From an uncultured Oscillospiraceae bacterium (GTDB lineage Bacteria; Bacillota; Clostridia; Oscillospirales; Oscillospiraceae), in NCBI GenBank assembly GCA_947625815.1, contig CANQPU010000016.1, positions 1 through 43,142 of the forward strand: DNA of 43,142 bases. Reading direction: 5' to 3'. Below the pieces are notes generated by a model. That model was not told the DNA's origin and did no database searches. It saw only the letters and a program-made list of their open reading frames with translations. Position 1 is the stretch's first letter, and each line of letters starts with the position of its first letter. The translations under genes and the position numbers were made by a program. Of this stretch, positions 8,818 to 18,321 are shown one piece after another.

Positions 8818-9618
8818 TTGCGAAAATCGTTGTTCCGGGCGTCCGCGCTTTTGACGGCGCTCCTGATCGTCGCCGCGCTCGCGGGATGCGACGTGCCCAA
8901 CGGGAACAAGCTCACCGTGGGCGTCAAGGGGGACGTGCCCAATTTCGGGCTGTACGACGAGGAGTCCGGCAATTATTCCGGCATGGAGATAGAGCTGGCC
9001 GAGCTTTTGTGCAGGGATATGGGGTATGACGGGGCCAAGCTCGTCACCGTCGCGGCCTCCGACCGCGAGGAGCTGCTTGCCTCCGGCGCGGTGGATATCA
9101 TCATTGCCACCTATTCCGTGACGGACGAGCGCCGCGAGCAGGTGAACTTCACGGAGAGCTACTACCGGGATATGGGCACCGTCGTCGTTGAGCGGTCCAG
9201 CCTCATCTCCACCATGCAGGAGCTCCGGGGCTGCACCATCGGGTTCCTGCGCGACTCGTCCATGAAGCTCTCCACGGCGGAGTACCTGGCGGAGCTGGGC
9301 GTCCTGAAGGACTTCGACCCGGCGGCGTTTGAGGCGGGGGACTACCGGGGAGCGGTGGATTTTGTGGAATATGACTCTTACGAGGAGCTCTCCGACGCCC
9401 TTGAGAGGGGAGAGGTGGACGCCATGGCGGGCGACCGTTCCATCGTCAAAGGCTTTGTCGATGAGGACAGGATCGTCTTGCCGGGCGATTTTGCCGTGCA
9501 GGAGTACGCCGCGGCCACCAGCAGGACGAGCGGACTTTTCACCCAACTGAACGAGGCGATGAACGCGCGTCTTGAGGACGGCACCATCGACAGGCTTATC
9601 GTGAAATGGGGGAACTGA
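8818..9618 (+). CDS. Substrate-binding lipoprotein (solute-binding family 3)
   Basis: This 266-aa protein starts at TTG 8818 behind GAGGAGGGG. It has a lipoprotein signal peptide with lipobox LAGC and lipidated C24, then a family 3 amino-acid-type binding fold (LTVGVKGDVPNFG, VDIIIATYSVTDERR). No ABC permease or ATPase follows. The next gene, 5 nt away, is a large mechanosensitive channel. The protein may therefore act as a sensor or ligand presenter rather than a classical ABC component; that is inference. Confidence 0.85.
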   Translation: MRKSLFRASALLTALLIVAALAGCDVPNGNKLTVGVKGDVPNFGLYDEESGNYSGMEIELAELLCRDMGYDGAKLVTVAASDREELLASGAVDIIIATYSVTDERREQVNFTESYYRDMGTVVVERSSLISTMQELRGCTIGFLRDSSMKLSTAEYLAELGVLKDFDPAAFEAGDYRGAVDFVEYDSYEELSDALERGEVDAMAGDRSIVKGFVDEDRIVLPGDFAVQEYAAATSRTSGLFTQLNEAMNARLEDGTIDRLIVKWGN

Positions 9619-9622
9619 GAAA

Positions 9623-12600
9623 ATGGCGGTGAGAAGAGAGAAAAAGCAGAAGGCCGTTACCGACGAAAAGCGAAGAAATTACATGATGTCCCGCACGGCC
9701 CTGGGACTCATCCTCCTCCTTGTGATCGCGGCCTCGGTCCTGACGATCATGGTCAACACCAGGCTCCGCCTGACCAGCGACCAGATATATGCCACCAACC
9801 GCGTGCGCATCGACACGGTCATCGCGGGCCTGCAGGCGGGCATCTCGGAAAACGACGACCTGTCCGCCGAATATGACGCCATATTCACCGCGAAGCTGAA
9901 GGGCGCCAACTATATGTACGACGGCTTTGAGTCCGTGGACTTCTTCAACAAGACGGCCGCCGACATCGCCAGTCTCATGGGCGTTGACGCCGTGGCGATC
10001 ATCGACTCCGCCGGGAAGACCATCGGCCGCTATAACTGCGGCTATGACTTTACCATCCGGCGCTTTGCTATGCTCCGGGCCTGCTCCAATGAGGACGGGA
10101 CCTCCGAGCCCTTCTCCATCCACTATCCCGACAGGACCGTCAGGTTCTTCGGCATGAACGTCGCCGCCGACAGGATCCTGGTCTTTGCCCAGGACTGGAC
10201 GGAAACGGAAGAGAACATCCAGAACGCCACCTCCTGGGAGGCGGTGCTGCGCGGCATGGTCAGTGTGGACACCCTGTCCATTGCCGTATCCCTGAAGGAC
10301 TACTCCTTCCTCTATAACCCCGTCGCCGATCTGACCGGGCGGGACGCCTTGCAGAACGGCGTCCCCATTGAAGCGCTCAACGACGGGTACGAGGGAGAGC
10401 TGGAGTTCGGCGGGGAGACCTATTGCGTGGTGGGCCGGCAGTGGGGGGACGCCATGGTCTATGTCATGACCAGGGCCGGCACCAATATGGCCAACGATAC
10501 GGTGCTCCTCGTTTTCCTGGCCGTGGTCTTCCTCCTTTTCATCGCGATCCTCTCGGTCTACGGCATCATCATCAACCGCGACAACATCAGCACCGGCAAG
10601 CGTCCGTCCTATATCACCCTGAAGAAACGGACCGATCCCAAAACCGGGGAGGTCCGGAACGTGCTGAATTTCAACCTGACCGTGGCCAAGAAGCTCCTGC
10701 CCATCACCCTGGGCGGCGTGGTCGCCGTCACGGCGCTGTGCTACTACACCCAGTCGATCACAAGCCTATCCTCCATAGCCTACGAATCCAACCAGGCCAT
10801 TGCGAACATCGGCACGAAGCTGGAGCGCAACACCGAGGATGCCACCAGGCTCAACCTCCAGTACAAGGAGGTCTTTCTGGACACCTGCTCCACGCTGACC
10901 AACATCCTGGAGGAGAACCCGGACCTTCTCTACAATTTCAGCCCGGAGGATGAAAAGGTCCATTACTATCCCTTTGAGATCTCCGAGAACGGAGGGGAGT
11001 CCACGGGCCTTGACCGATACGGCAATCCCGCGTATGTCCAGAGCGAGCACCCCTTCCTTCAGGAGCTGTGCCGGATCAACAATATCGCCCAGATCACCAT
11101 ATTCGGCGAGGACGGCCGGATCATGGCCACCAGCGGTACGGGCTGGTGGTTCCAGATCTCCGACGCGCCGGAGGCCCAGTCCTGGGATTTCCACGAGATC
11201 CTCTCCGATCACATCGACTATATCGCCCAGGATCTGGCGGTGGACGAGGAGGGCAACCTCTCCCAGTACATCGGATCGGCCTATTATTACTACACCTATC
11301 AGGACCCCGAGACGAACGAGACGAAATATGCCTCCCGGGCGGACTATCAGCAGCAGTTGCTGGAATACAACACCACCCACCAGTGGAACGGGCCCGTGAT
11401 CGACAAGGTCCGCGGCGTGCTCCAAATCAACATTGCCCCTGAACGCCTGCGCTCCATCGCGCAGACGGCCACGCTGAGCTATGTGGCTGACCACACCACC
11501 ATCCACGGGACCGGCCACACCGTTATCTGCGACACCTCCGACGAGCACCGCTGCGTCTACTCCCCCCGGGAGGCCGACATCGGCAAGACCGCCGCCGCCA
11601 TGGGCTATTCCCCCCTGGCCTTCAACGAGACGGGCGAGATGTACAACGGCTTTGAGACGCTCAACGGCGTGGAGTATTTCCAGACCTTCAAGATGGTGGA
11701 CGAGCAGAACGTCTTCATCGGGACCTCCGTCCCCATGGATACGGTCTATTCCACCCGGGACAGCATGACGCTGATCACCTTCATCACCGTATTGGTGGGC
11801 TTCCTGGCCAATTTCATCTACACCTGCGCCTTCGGCAGCTCCGAGGAGCTGATGTACAGCGAGGATTCCGGCGCCGCCCCCGACTGGAGGCTGAGAAACG
11901 AGAAGGACACCGTCACCATTACCATGCCCTCCGGCAAGACCCGCAAGGCCCGCACCGCCGCCTCCCGCTGGGACGCGGAATACATACCCTGGTGGTCCAA
12001 GACCCCGGAGCAGAAGTTCGCGCAGATCGCCGGCTGGGCCTTCGACCTGTTCGCCTACATGCTTTTCCTGTGTATCGTCCTGTCCCGCTCCGGCGTCGTG
12101 ACCATCGACGCGATCAACTATGTCTATGAGGGCGTCTGGACAAAGGGTTTGAACATCTTCGCCCTGACGAACGGCGCCATCACCCTGATCGTGGTGTTCG
12201 TCATCGCCAAGCTGGTCGAAATGGTGATCGACAACATGAGCGCGAATATCGGAAGCCGCGCGGAAACGCTGGGACACCTTATCTCCTCCGTCATCCACTA
12301 CGGCGTGGCCATCTTTGCCGTGTTTTACGCCCTCTATCTGTGCGGCCTCGACACCGGGAGCCTCATCGCCTCCGCCGGGATCCTGTCGCTGGTCATAGGC
12401 CTTGGCGCCCAGAGCATGATCCAGGATATCCTCGCCGGCGTGTTCATCGTCTTTGAAGGCGCCTTCCGCGTGGGCGACATCGTCACCATCGGGGATTTCC
12501 GCGGCAATGTTCTGGAGATCGGCCTTCGCACCACGAAGATCGAGGATCCGGCCAAAAACATCAAGATTTTCAACAACTCCACCCTCTCCGGGATCATCAA

Positions 12601-12985
12601 TATGACAAAGGAGGCCAGCTACGCGGGCATCGACGTGGGCATCGCCTACGGCGAGGACATCCGCAAGGTGGAGGAGGTCCTGAAGCGCGAGCTCCCGCTC
12701 ATGAAGAAACGCCTGCCGGCCATTATGGACGGCCCCTTCTACCGCGGCGTTTCGGAGCTGGCGGCCAGCTCGGTCAATATCAAGATCCTGGCGCTGTGCA
12801 AGGAGGCCGACCGCATCCAGCTGTGCCGTGACCTCAACCGGGAGATGCTCATTATCCTTCAGGACAACGGCATCGACATTCCCTTCCCGCAGGTCACGCT
12901 CAGCTATCTGGAGGGCGGAGACGGCGGGAACGGGGAAAAGGACAGCCGGGAGAAGGAGGCGGAGGAACTTGAGAGCCGCGTTTAA
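9623..12985 (+). CDS. Large MscS-family channel with two extracytoplasmic sensor-like regions
   Basis: This 1120-aa protein is far longer than the roughly 290-aa MscS. A first membrane helix (residues 23-45) is followed by an extracytoplasmic region with a Cache-like feel (to about 290). Helices near 295-320 and 355-375 follow, then a second large extracytoplasmic region (380-710), a helix near 715-735 and a further membrane block. The MscS pore helix and beta domain lie near residues 905-1000 (ASAGILSLVIGLGAQSMIQD, then GDIVTIGDFRG). It probably opens on membrane tension, possibly gated by a ligand seen outside. It sits in a tight operon between a binding lipoprotein and a small exported protein. 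Confidence 0.85.
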   Translation: MAVRREKKQKAVTDEKRRNYMMSRTALGLILLLVIAASVLTIMVNTRLRLTSDQIYATNRVRIDTVIAGLQAGISENDDLSAEYDAIFTAKLKGANYMYDGFESVDFFNKTAADIASLMGVDAVAIIDSAGKTIGRYNCGYDFTIRRFAMLRACSNEDGTSEPFSIHYPDRTVRFFGMNVAADRILVFAQDWTETEENIQNATSWEAVLRGMVSVDTLSIAVSLKDYSFLYNPVADLTGRDALQNGVPIEALNDGYEGELEFGGETYCVVGRQWGDAMVYVMTRAGTNMANDTVLLVFLAVVFLLFIAILSVYGIIINRDNISTGKRPSYITLKKRTDPKTGEVRNVLNFNLTVAKKLLPITLGGVVAVTALCYYTQSITSLSSIAYESNQAIANIGTKLERNTEDATRLNLQYKEVFLDTCSTLTNILEENPDLLYNFSPEDEKVHYYPFEISENGGESTGLDRYGNPAYVQSEHPFLQELCRINNIAQITIFGEDGRIMATSGTGWWFQISDAPEAQSWDFHEILSDHIDYIAQDLAVDEEGNLSQYIGSAYYYYTYQDPETNETKYASRADYQQQLLEYNTTHQWNGPVIDKVRGVLQINIAPERLRSIAQTATLSYVADHTTIHGTGHTVICDTSDEHRCVYSPREADIGKTAAAMGYSPLAFNETGEMYNGFETLNGVEYFQTFKMVDEQNVFIGTSVPMDTVYSTRDSMTLITFITVLVGFLANFIYTCAFGSSEELMYSEDSGAAPDWRLRNEKDTVTITMPSGKTRKARTAASRWDAEYIPWWSKTPEQKFAQIAGWAFDLFAYMLFLCIVLSRSGVVTIDAINYVYEGVWTKGLNIFALTNGAITLIVVFVIAKLVEMVIDNMSANIGSRAETLGHLISSVIHYGVAIFAVFYALYLCGLDTGSLIASAGILSLVIGLGAQSMIQDILAGVFIVFEGAFRVGDIVTIGDFRGNVLEIGLRTTKIEDPAKNIKIFNNSTLSGIINMTKEASYAGIDVGIAYGEDIRKVEEVLKRELPLMKKRLPAIMDGPFYRGVSELAASSVNIKILALCKEADRIQLCRDLNREMLIILQDNGIDIPFPQVTLSYLEGGDGGNGEKDSREKEAEELESRV

Positions 12986-13301
12986 ACGACTTTCCGCCGC
13001 GGCGGCCGCGCTTACCGTCCTGGCGGTATCCGCCGCCCTGCCGGCTCTGGCCTCCGGCGAGGAGCCCGAGGAGGGCGGCCCCGGGGAGGCCGCCGTGGAG
13101 GAGAGCGCGGGGGAGAACGGGGGCGGAGGGACCGGGACGGTGCTGGGCCTCTCCGCCGGGACGGCCGTGCTGCTGGGCGCGGGGGTGTATACCCATGCGC
13201 GCGGGAAGCTCCACGAGGACAAGGGTGAGCGGGAGTTCGTCCATTTTGAGAACCACACACGTCCCTACGATCCCGAGAGCGGAAGATTCCGGGGAGAGTA
13301 A
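12969..13301 (+). CDS. Small exported or membrane protein of unknown function
   Basis: This 110-aa protein starts at TTG 12969, with GGAGGCGGAGG just upstream, and overlaps the end of the channel gene by 17 nt. It has a signal peptide ending around LPALASGEE, an acidic Glu/Gly-rich linker, a hydrophobic segment (TVLGLSAGTAVLLGAGVY) and a charged tail. I recognise no family. The overlap points to co-translation with the channel, so an accessory role is plausible. The start codon is inferred from the ribosome site and signal peptide. Confidence 0.65.
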   Translation: MRAAFKRLSAAAAALTVLAVSAALPALASGEEPEEGGPGEAAVEESAGENGGGGTGTVLGLSAGTAVLLGAGVYTHARGKLHEDKGEREFVHFENHTRPYDPESGRFRGE

Positions 13302-13324
13302 ACCACATCCAAAGGAGAAACGAT

Positions 13325-14767
13325 ATGGAGAAGCTGTTTAAGGTGAAAAGCCGCGGCTCCAGCGTGAAGACCGAGCTGGTGGCCGGACTTACCACTTTTT
13401 TGACCATGGCTTATATCATCATGCTGAACCCGAACCTGATCGTGGGCTTCCGCCACGGGGCGCTGGGGAACTTCGGCGCCGACGCGGGCGCGGCCTGGAA
13501 CGGGGTGTTCCTGGCGACCTGCCTGGCCTCGGGCGTGACCTGCATCCTCATGGCGCTCGTGGCCAACAAGCCCTTCGGACTGGCCCCCGGCATGGGCCTG
13601 AACGCCTACTTTGCCATGGCCGTGGCGGAGATCGCCTCGGCGGCGGGGTGCGCTTACCTTGTGGGACTTCAGGCGGCGCTGTGCCTTATCCTGATCGAGG
13701 GACTGCTGTTCCTCGTTCTGTCGCTTTTCAATATCCGGGAGAAGATCATCGCCTCCATCCCGCTGGGCGTGCGCCTCGGTATCGGGCCCGCCATCGGGAT
13801 GATGCTCATGAACCTGGGCTTCGGCTCCAACGCCGGCGTAGGCGCGAACGGGGAATATTTCGTGCTGAGGGACTTCTTCGGGCCCCTCTCCGCGGGCGTG
13901 GCCAGAGAGAACATGGACGGGTATTTCCCGGTGATGGTCCTGACGGTCGTCACCATGTTCGCGGGGCTTTTCCTGATCATCAGCCTCTCCCGCCGCGGGG
14001 TAAAGGGGGCGGTGCTCCTGGGGATGCTGGCCTCCTCCGCCATTTACTGGGCCGGACAGGCCATCTTCCTGAAGCAGGATCCCTTTGCCTCCCTGCGCGG
14101 CGCCTCCTGGCTCCCGCCGGTGAGAGACATGCTGGACACCACCTTCCTCAAATTTGATTTCAAGACGCTGATGTCCTTGGGCTGGCTGAGCGTGGTCATT
14201 TTTATCGTCAGCTTTTGCATGATCGACATGTCCGACACGATCGGCACGGTCCTGGCCGGCGCCGAACGCGGGGGAATGGTGGATGAGAAGCACAACGTGG
14301 AGAATATGAAGCAGATCCTGATCGTGGACGCCGTGGGGACGGTCCTCGGCTCCGCCGCCGGGACCTCCAGCGTCACCACCTACGTGGAGTCCATCTCCGG
14401 CATTGAGGCCGGGGGCCGGACCGGCCTTACGGCCCTGACCACCGGAGTGCTGTTCCTGGCCTGCGCCTTCATCAGCCCCCTGGCGGCCGTCATCCCCCCG
14501 CCGGCCACCTCCGCCGCCCTCATCTATGTGGGGATCCTCCTGCTGAGCGGGCTGAGGAAGATCGACTTTTCCGATATTTCCGCCGTGGCGCCGGTGTTCA
14601 TCATGATCGTTGCCATGCCTGTGTCAGGCTCCATCGGCCACTCCATCGGCCTGGGGCTCATCGCCTACACCGTCATCAAGCTCTTTGGCGGCAAGGGGAG
14701 CGAGGTGCCGCTCATCACCTATATCATGTCCGGCATTTTCCTCCTGAAATTCTTCCTGGCTCTTTAA
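13325..14767 (+). CDS. NCS2/AzgA-family purine permease
   Basis: This 480-aa polytopic membrane protein has the AzgA-type opening (ELVAGLTTFLTMAYIIMLNP), the conserved GLAPGMGLNAYF helix and the GTSSVTTYVESISGIEAGGRTG-like motif near residues 345-365. AzgA/PbuG proteins import hypoxanthine, guanine or adenine by proton symport. It has its own AAAGGAG and follows the small exported gene by 23 nt, so it may be the last gene of the 8.8-14.8 kb transcript. Confidence 0.9.
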   Translation: MEKLFKVKSRGSSVKTELVAGLTTFLTMAYIIMLNPNLIVGFRHGALGNFGADAGAAWNGVFLATCLASGVTCILMALVANKPFGLAPGMGLNAYFAMAVAEIASAAGCAYLVGLQAALCLILIEGLLFLVLSLFNIREKIIASIPLGVRLGIGPAIGMMLMNLGFGSNAGVGANGEYFVLRDFFGPLSAGVARENMDGYFPVMVLTVVTMFAGLFLIISLSRRGVKGAVLLGMLASSAIYWAGQAIFLKQDPFASLRGASWLPPVRDMLDTTFLKFDFKTLMSLGWLSVVIFIVSFCMIDMSDTIGTVLAGAERGGMVDEKHNVENMKQILIVDAVGTVLGSAAGTSSVTTYVESISGIEAGGRTGLTALTTGVLFLACAFISPLAAVIPPPATSAALIYVGILLLSGLRKIDFSDISAVAPVFIMIVAMPVSGSIGHSIGLGLIAYTVIKLFGGKGSEVPLITYIMSGIFLLKFFLAL

Positions 14768-14825
14768 ACCCCTTGCGCCCCAAGGACTTTTATCCACCGC
14801 GGCCATTTTTACAAGGAGGGATCGT

Positions 14826-16301
14826 ATGTATACCGTCGGCATCGACCTGGGCACGTCCGCCGTCAAGCTTCTGCTGGTGGACGGGGAAGGCAGGGTCGTG
14901 AACCAGGTCACAAAGGAGTATCCGCTGTCATTTCCGCGTCCGGGGTGGTCAGAACAGGCCCCCATGGACTGGTGGAGAGGGACGGTAGAAGGGGTAAGGG
15001 AGTTGGTCCCGAAGGGAGAGGAGGACCGGGTAAAGGCCATTGGCGTGGGGGGGCAGATGCACGGGTTAGTTGCCCTGGATGACCGGGACAACGTGCTCCG
15101 CCCTGCCATTTTGTGGAACGATGGGCGCACGGCGAAGGAGACGGACTACCTCAACGAGACGGTGGGCAGGGAGACTTTGAGCCAATACACCGCCAACATT
15201 GCCTTCGCCGGGTTCACCGCGCCGAAAATTCTCTGGATGAAAGCAAACGAGCCGGAAAAGTTCCGAAAAATCGCGAAAATCATGCTCCCCAAGGATTATC
15301 TGGTCTATAAAATGACCGGCGTCCACGCCACGGACTACTCCGACGCCTCCGGGATGCTGCTTTTGGACGTTCAGCACAAGCGGTGGTCACAGGAGATGCT
15401 GGAGATTTGCGGCATCACGGAGGCCCAGCTGCCTAAACTCCACGAAAGCTGGGAGTGTGTGGGGACCTTAAAGCCCGAAGTCGCGGAGAAATTTGGCCTC
15501 CCCGCCTCCGTCAAGGTCTGCGCCGGGGCGGGGGACAACGCCGCCGCTGCGGTGGGGACCGGCACCGTCGGGGCCGGAGGGTGCAACATCAGCCTCGGCA
15601 CCTCTGGGACGGTGTTCATCTCCTCGGACCGCTTCGGCGTGGACCCCCACAACGCTTTGCACGCCTTCGCCCACGCGGACGGCGGCTGGCACCTGATGGG
15701 CTGTATGCTCTCCGCCGCCTCCTGCAACAAGTGGTGGATGGATGAAATTTCAAATGATACGGACTATCCCGGCGAGCAGGCGAAGATAAGCCCGGACAAG
15801 CTGGGCCGCAATCACGTCTATTTCCTCCCCTACCTCATGGGCGAGCGCAGCCCCATCAACGACACGAACGCCCGCGGGACCTTCACCGGCCTCACCATGG
15901 ACACCACCCATGCGGACATGACGCAAGCGGTGTTGGAGGGCGTGGCGTTCGCCATCCGGGACAGCTTCGAGGTGGCGAGGAGCCTGGAAATTGACATCCC
16001 CCGCTCCAACATCTGCGGCGGCGGGGCGAAATCTCCGCTTTGGCGGAAGATCTTAGCTAACGTTCTGGGAATTCCTCTGGACATGGTCACCACGGAGCAG
16101 GGCCCCGGCTACGGCGGCGCGATCTTGGCGATGGTGGCGGACGGGAAATTCCCGACGGTCCGGGCCGCCTGTGACGCCCTGGTGACCGTGGCCTCCACCA
16201 CTGAACCCGACCCGGAATTGACGGCGCTTTACAATGAGAGGTATCAGCAATTCAAAGAGATCTACCCCGCCATGAAGTCCCTGTTCCCGAAACTGATGTG
16301 A
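14826..16301 (+). CDS. xylB: Xylulokinase
   Basis: This 491-aa FGGY-family kinase, the usual XylB length, opens with GIDLGTSAVKLLL (ATP phosphate-binding). It contains GGQMHGLV and ILWNDGRT (sugar-binding, XylB-specific), GAGDNAAAAVG with the catalytic Asp, and GGGAKSPLWRKILANVLG near the C-terminus. It phosphorylates D-xylulose for the pentose phosphate pathway in the cytosol. AAGGAGG lies upstream of the ATG. The DUF4867 gene begins 10 nt after the stop. No xylose isomerase or transporter is in the window. Confidence 0.93.
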   Translation: MYTVGIDLGTSAVKLLLVDGEGRVVNQVTKEYPLSFPRPGWSEQAPMDWWRGTVEGVRELVPKGEEDRVKAIGVGGQMHGLVALDDRDNVLRPAILWNDGRTAKETDYLNETVGRETLSQYTANIAFAGFTAPKILWMKANEPEKFRKIAKIMLPKDYLVYKMTGVHATDYSDASGMLLLDVQHKRWSQEMLEICGITEAQLPKLHESWECVGTLKPEVAEKFGLPASVKVCAGAGDNAAAAVGTGTVGAGGCNISLGTSGTVFISSDRFGVDPHNALHAFAHADGGWHLMGCMLSAASCNKWWMDEISNDTDYPGEQAKISPDKLGRNHVYFLPYLMGERSPINDTNARGTFTGLTMDTTHADMTQAVLEGVAFAIRDSFEVARSLEIDIPRSNICGGGAKSPLWRKILANVLGIPLDMVTTEQGPGYGGAILAMVADGKFPTVRAACDALVTVASTTEPDPELTALYNERYQQFKEIYPAMKSLFPKLM

Positions 16302-16311
16302 GGTGCGAAAA

Positions 16312-16941
16312 ATGAAAATCTATTCCGTTTACGACCCCGAATTCAAGCCCTACGGCCGCGTCCTGGAGGGCTACGACACCACCTGCCTCCTAAACGCCGT
16401 GAAAACGATCCCTCTCCCGGAGAGCGGCACGGCCTACGAGCCCAGCATCCCGGTGCTGGAGGCCACCTGCAACTACGCCGAGTTCCAGAATAACTTCTAC
16501 GGCGGGATGCCCGTGGAGATCGGCATGTGCTGGGGCCGCAACTCCAAGCTCAACTGCCTGGAGTACCACCGGGACAGCGAGCTCAACATCGGGGAGGGGG
16601 AGTACATCCTGCTGGTCGCCCGTCTCGACGAGGTGGAAAACGGCGTCCTGGACACCACCAAGGTCAAGGCGTTTCGCGCCCCCGCTGCCGTCCCGGTGGA
16701 GGTCTACGCCACCACCCTCCACTACGCACCGTGCGGCGCGGCTCCCGGCGAGCCCTTCCGCGTGGCCATCGTCCTCCCCAGAGGCACCAATTTCCCGATG
16801 CCCGCCATTACCCCGAAAAACCCGGAGGACGCCTGGATGACCGCCCGCAACAAGTGGCTCCTGGCCCACCCGGAGTCCGACGAGGCTCAAAATGGCGCGC
16901 ACATTGGCCTTACGGGGGAAAACATCGACCTTGCACGCTGA
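16312..16941 (+). CDS. DUF4867-family protein
   Basis: This 209-aa soluble protein begins at ATG 16312, with GAGGTG at ribosome-binding distance overlapping the xylB stop region. Its sequence fits DUF4867 proteins, which are commonly found beside pentose kinases in Clostridia and are thought to have a cupin-like fold (NFYGGMPVEIGMCWGRNSKL). A role in xylulose or arabinose metabolism, perhaps as an isomerase or epimerase, is inference from neighbourhood only. Confidence 0.8.
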   Translation: MKIYSVYDPEFKPYGRVLEGYDTTCLLNAVKTIPLPESGTAYEPSIPVLEATCNYAEFQNNFYGGMPVEIGMCWGRNSKLNCLEYHRDSELNIGEGEYILLVARLDEVENGVLDTTKVKAFRAPAAVPVEVYATTLHYAPCGAAPGEPFRVAIVLPRGTNFPMPAITPKNPEDAWMTARNKWLLAHPESDEAQNGAHIGLTGENIDLAR

Positions 16942-16957
16942 TCGTGATACAACACAT

Positions 16958-16992
16958 CGCCCCCGCCCGGGAGATTGCTCCGGGCGGGGGCG
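16958..16992 (+). terminator. GC-rich terminator hairpin after the xylB operon
   Basis: A perfect 13-bp stem pairs CGCCCCCGCCCGG (16958-16970) with CCGGGCGGGGGCG (16980-16992). The tail is TAGTTTATT. It lies between convergent transcripts. Confidence 0.75.
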
Positions 16993-17098
16993 TAGTTTAT
17001 TGGCTGGTTGGCTGTCTTCTCAAGGCCGGACGATCGCCGCGGGGCGAAGCGCCGGCTCCCATCAGCTATGGGGGCCTGCCGGCGGCGCCAAAACCGCG

Positions 17099-18292
17099 TC
17101 AGAGACAGGCCAGGGTATCCTGATAGAACCGGTCCATCTCCTCCCGGGTGGGGAAGACGGCGATATACATCTGGTTGCCCATGGCGCCGGACAGCACCTG
17201 GGGGATGCGGCCCACCAGCCTCATCCGGGCGCCGTAGGTGCGCATGATGTCCTCATGGCTCATGACAAAGCGCTTCCCGTCCCGGCGGCCCAGGTAGGCG
17301 CAGAAGTAGTGATCCTTCTCGGGGATACTGGTCTTATCAAAGGCCACCATGTCCGCCCAGACCTTGTAGACATTGGTGCCGTGGGCGTAGTCGATCATGT
17401 CCGGGGTATAGCCGCCGCTGGGGCGCATGTTGACCTCCAGGCCCACCAAGTCGCCCTTTTTCCCGAGGCCCGCCTGGTCCCGGGTCAGGCGGAAAAACTC
17501 AAAGTGGATGAACCGGCTCTTCACGCCGAAGGCCCTGGCGGTGGCGCGGCCCGCGGCGCGCGTATCCTCGGGGAGATCCCGGAGGATGTAGTAGATGGAG
17601 TTGTCCCCGTCGTTGACGATGTCCATGATGGACATGGGGGTCACATTTCCCGCCTCAAACATGGGCTCGCCATGGGAGTCGTAAATGGCGTCGTAGGAGT
17701 TGACCTCCGCGTAGACGTACTCCTCCATGATATAGCGGACCTTAGGGTCCTTCATCTCAAAGAATTTGAGCAGGGCCTCGTCGGATCTCAAAGCGTGGGT
17801 GTCGGAGGCCCCCACGCCGTTGTCGGGCTTGACCACCACGGGGTAACCTACCTGCGAGATGAACGCCCGGCAGTCCTCAAGCCCCTCCACGATGTGGTAA
17901 CGCGCCGTGGGGATCCCCGCCCGCCGGTAGTACTCCTTCATCTGGGATTTCAGCTTGATAGCGGGCATGTCCGCCTCCTGATAGCCGGAGGTGATGTGAA
18001 AGGCGGTGCGCAGTCTGGCGTCCCGCTCAAGCCAGTATTCGTTGTTGGACTCCAGCCAGTCGATGGGGCCGTATTTGAAGATGAGAAAAGCCACGGCCCG
18101 GTAGACGGAGTCGTAGTTTTCCAGGTTGTCTACCTTGTAATATTCGGTCAGGTTCTCCCGGAGCCCCTGGCTCAGGCGCTCGTAGCGCTCGTCGCCGATG
18201 CCCAGCACGTTCATGCCGTTGGCGCGCAGCTCCCGGCAGAAGAGCCAGTAGTTGGCGGGGAAATTGGGGGAGATAAAGATGATGTTTTTCAT
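17099..18292 (-). CDS. ATP-grasp domain enzyme (ligase of unknown substrate)
   Basis: This protein of about 397 aa resembles the carboxylate-amine ligase branch of ATP-grasp enzymes. It has an N-terminal Rossmann-like domain (IIFISPNFPANYW), an ATP-grasp lid (YPVVVKPDNGVGASDTHA) and the Mg-binding end E-V-N-M-R-P-S-G-G. It probably joins a carboxylate to an amine via an acyl phosphate; the substrates are unknown. I start it at ATG 18292 because homologous proteins open at MKN and AGGAAG lies upstream. ATG 18325, overlapping the esterase stop as ATGA, is the alternative. It is co-transcribed with the esterase. Confidence 0.82.
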   Translation of the reverse strand: MKNIIFISPNFPANYWLFCRELRANGMNVLGIGDERYERLSQGLRENLTEYYKVDNLENYDSVYRAVAFLIFKYGPIDWLESNNEYWLERDARLRTAFHITSGYQEADMPAIKLKSQMKEYYRRAGIPTARYHIVEGLEDCRAFISQVGYPVVVKPDNGVGASDTHALRSDEALLKFFEMKDPKVRYIMEEYVYAEVNSYDAIYDSHGEPMFEAGNVTPMSIMDIVNDGDNSIYYILRDLPEDTRAAGRATARAFGVKSRFIHFEFFRLTRDQAGLGKKGDLVGLEVNMRPSGGYTPDMIDYAHGTNVYKVWADMVAFDKTSIPEKDHYFCAYLGRRDGKRFVMSHEDIMRTYGARMRLVGRIPQVLSGAMGNQMYIAVFPTREEMDRFYQDTLACL

Positions 18293-18321
18293 GCTGATCG
18301 TCGCTTCCTTTTCCCTGGGGA

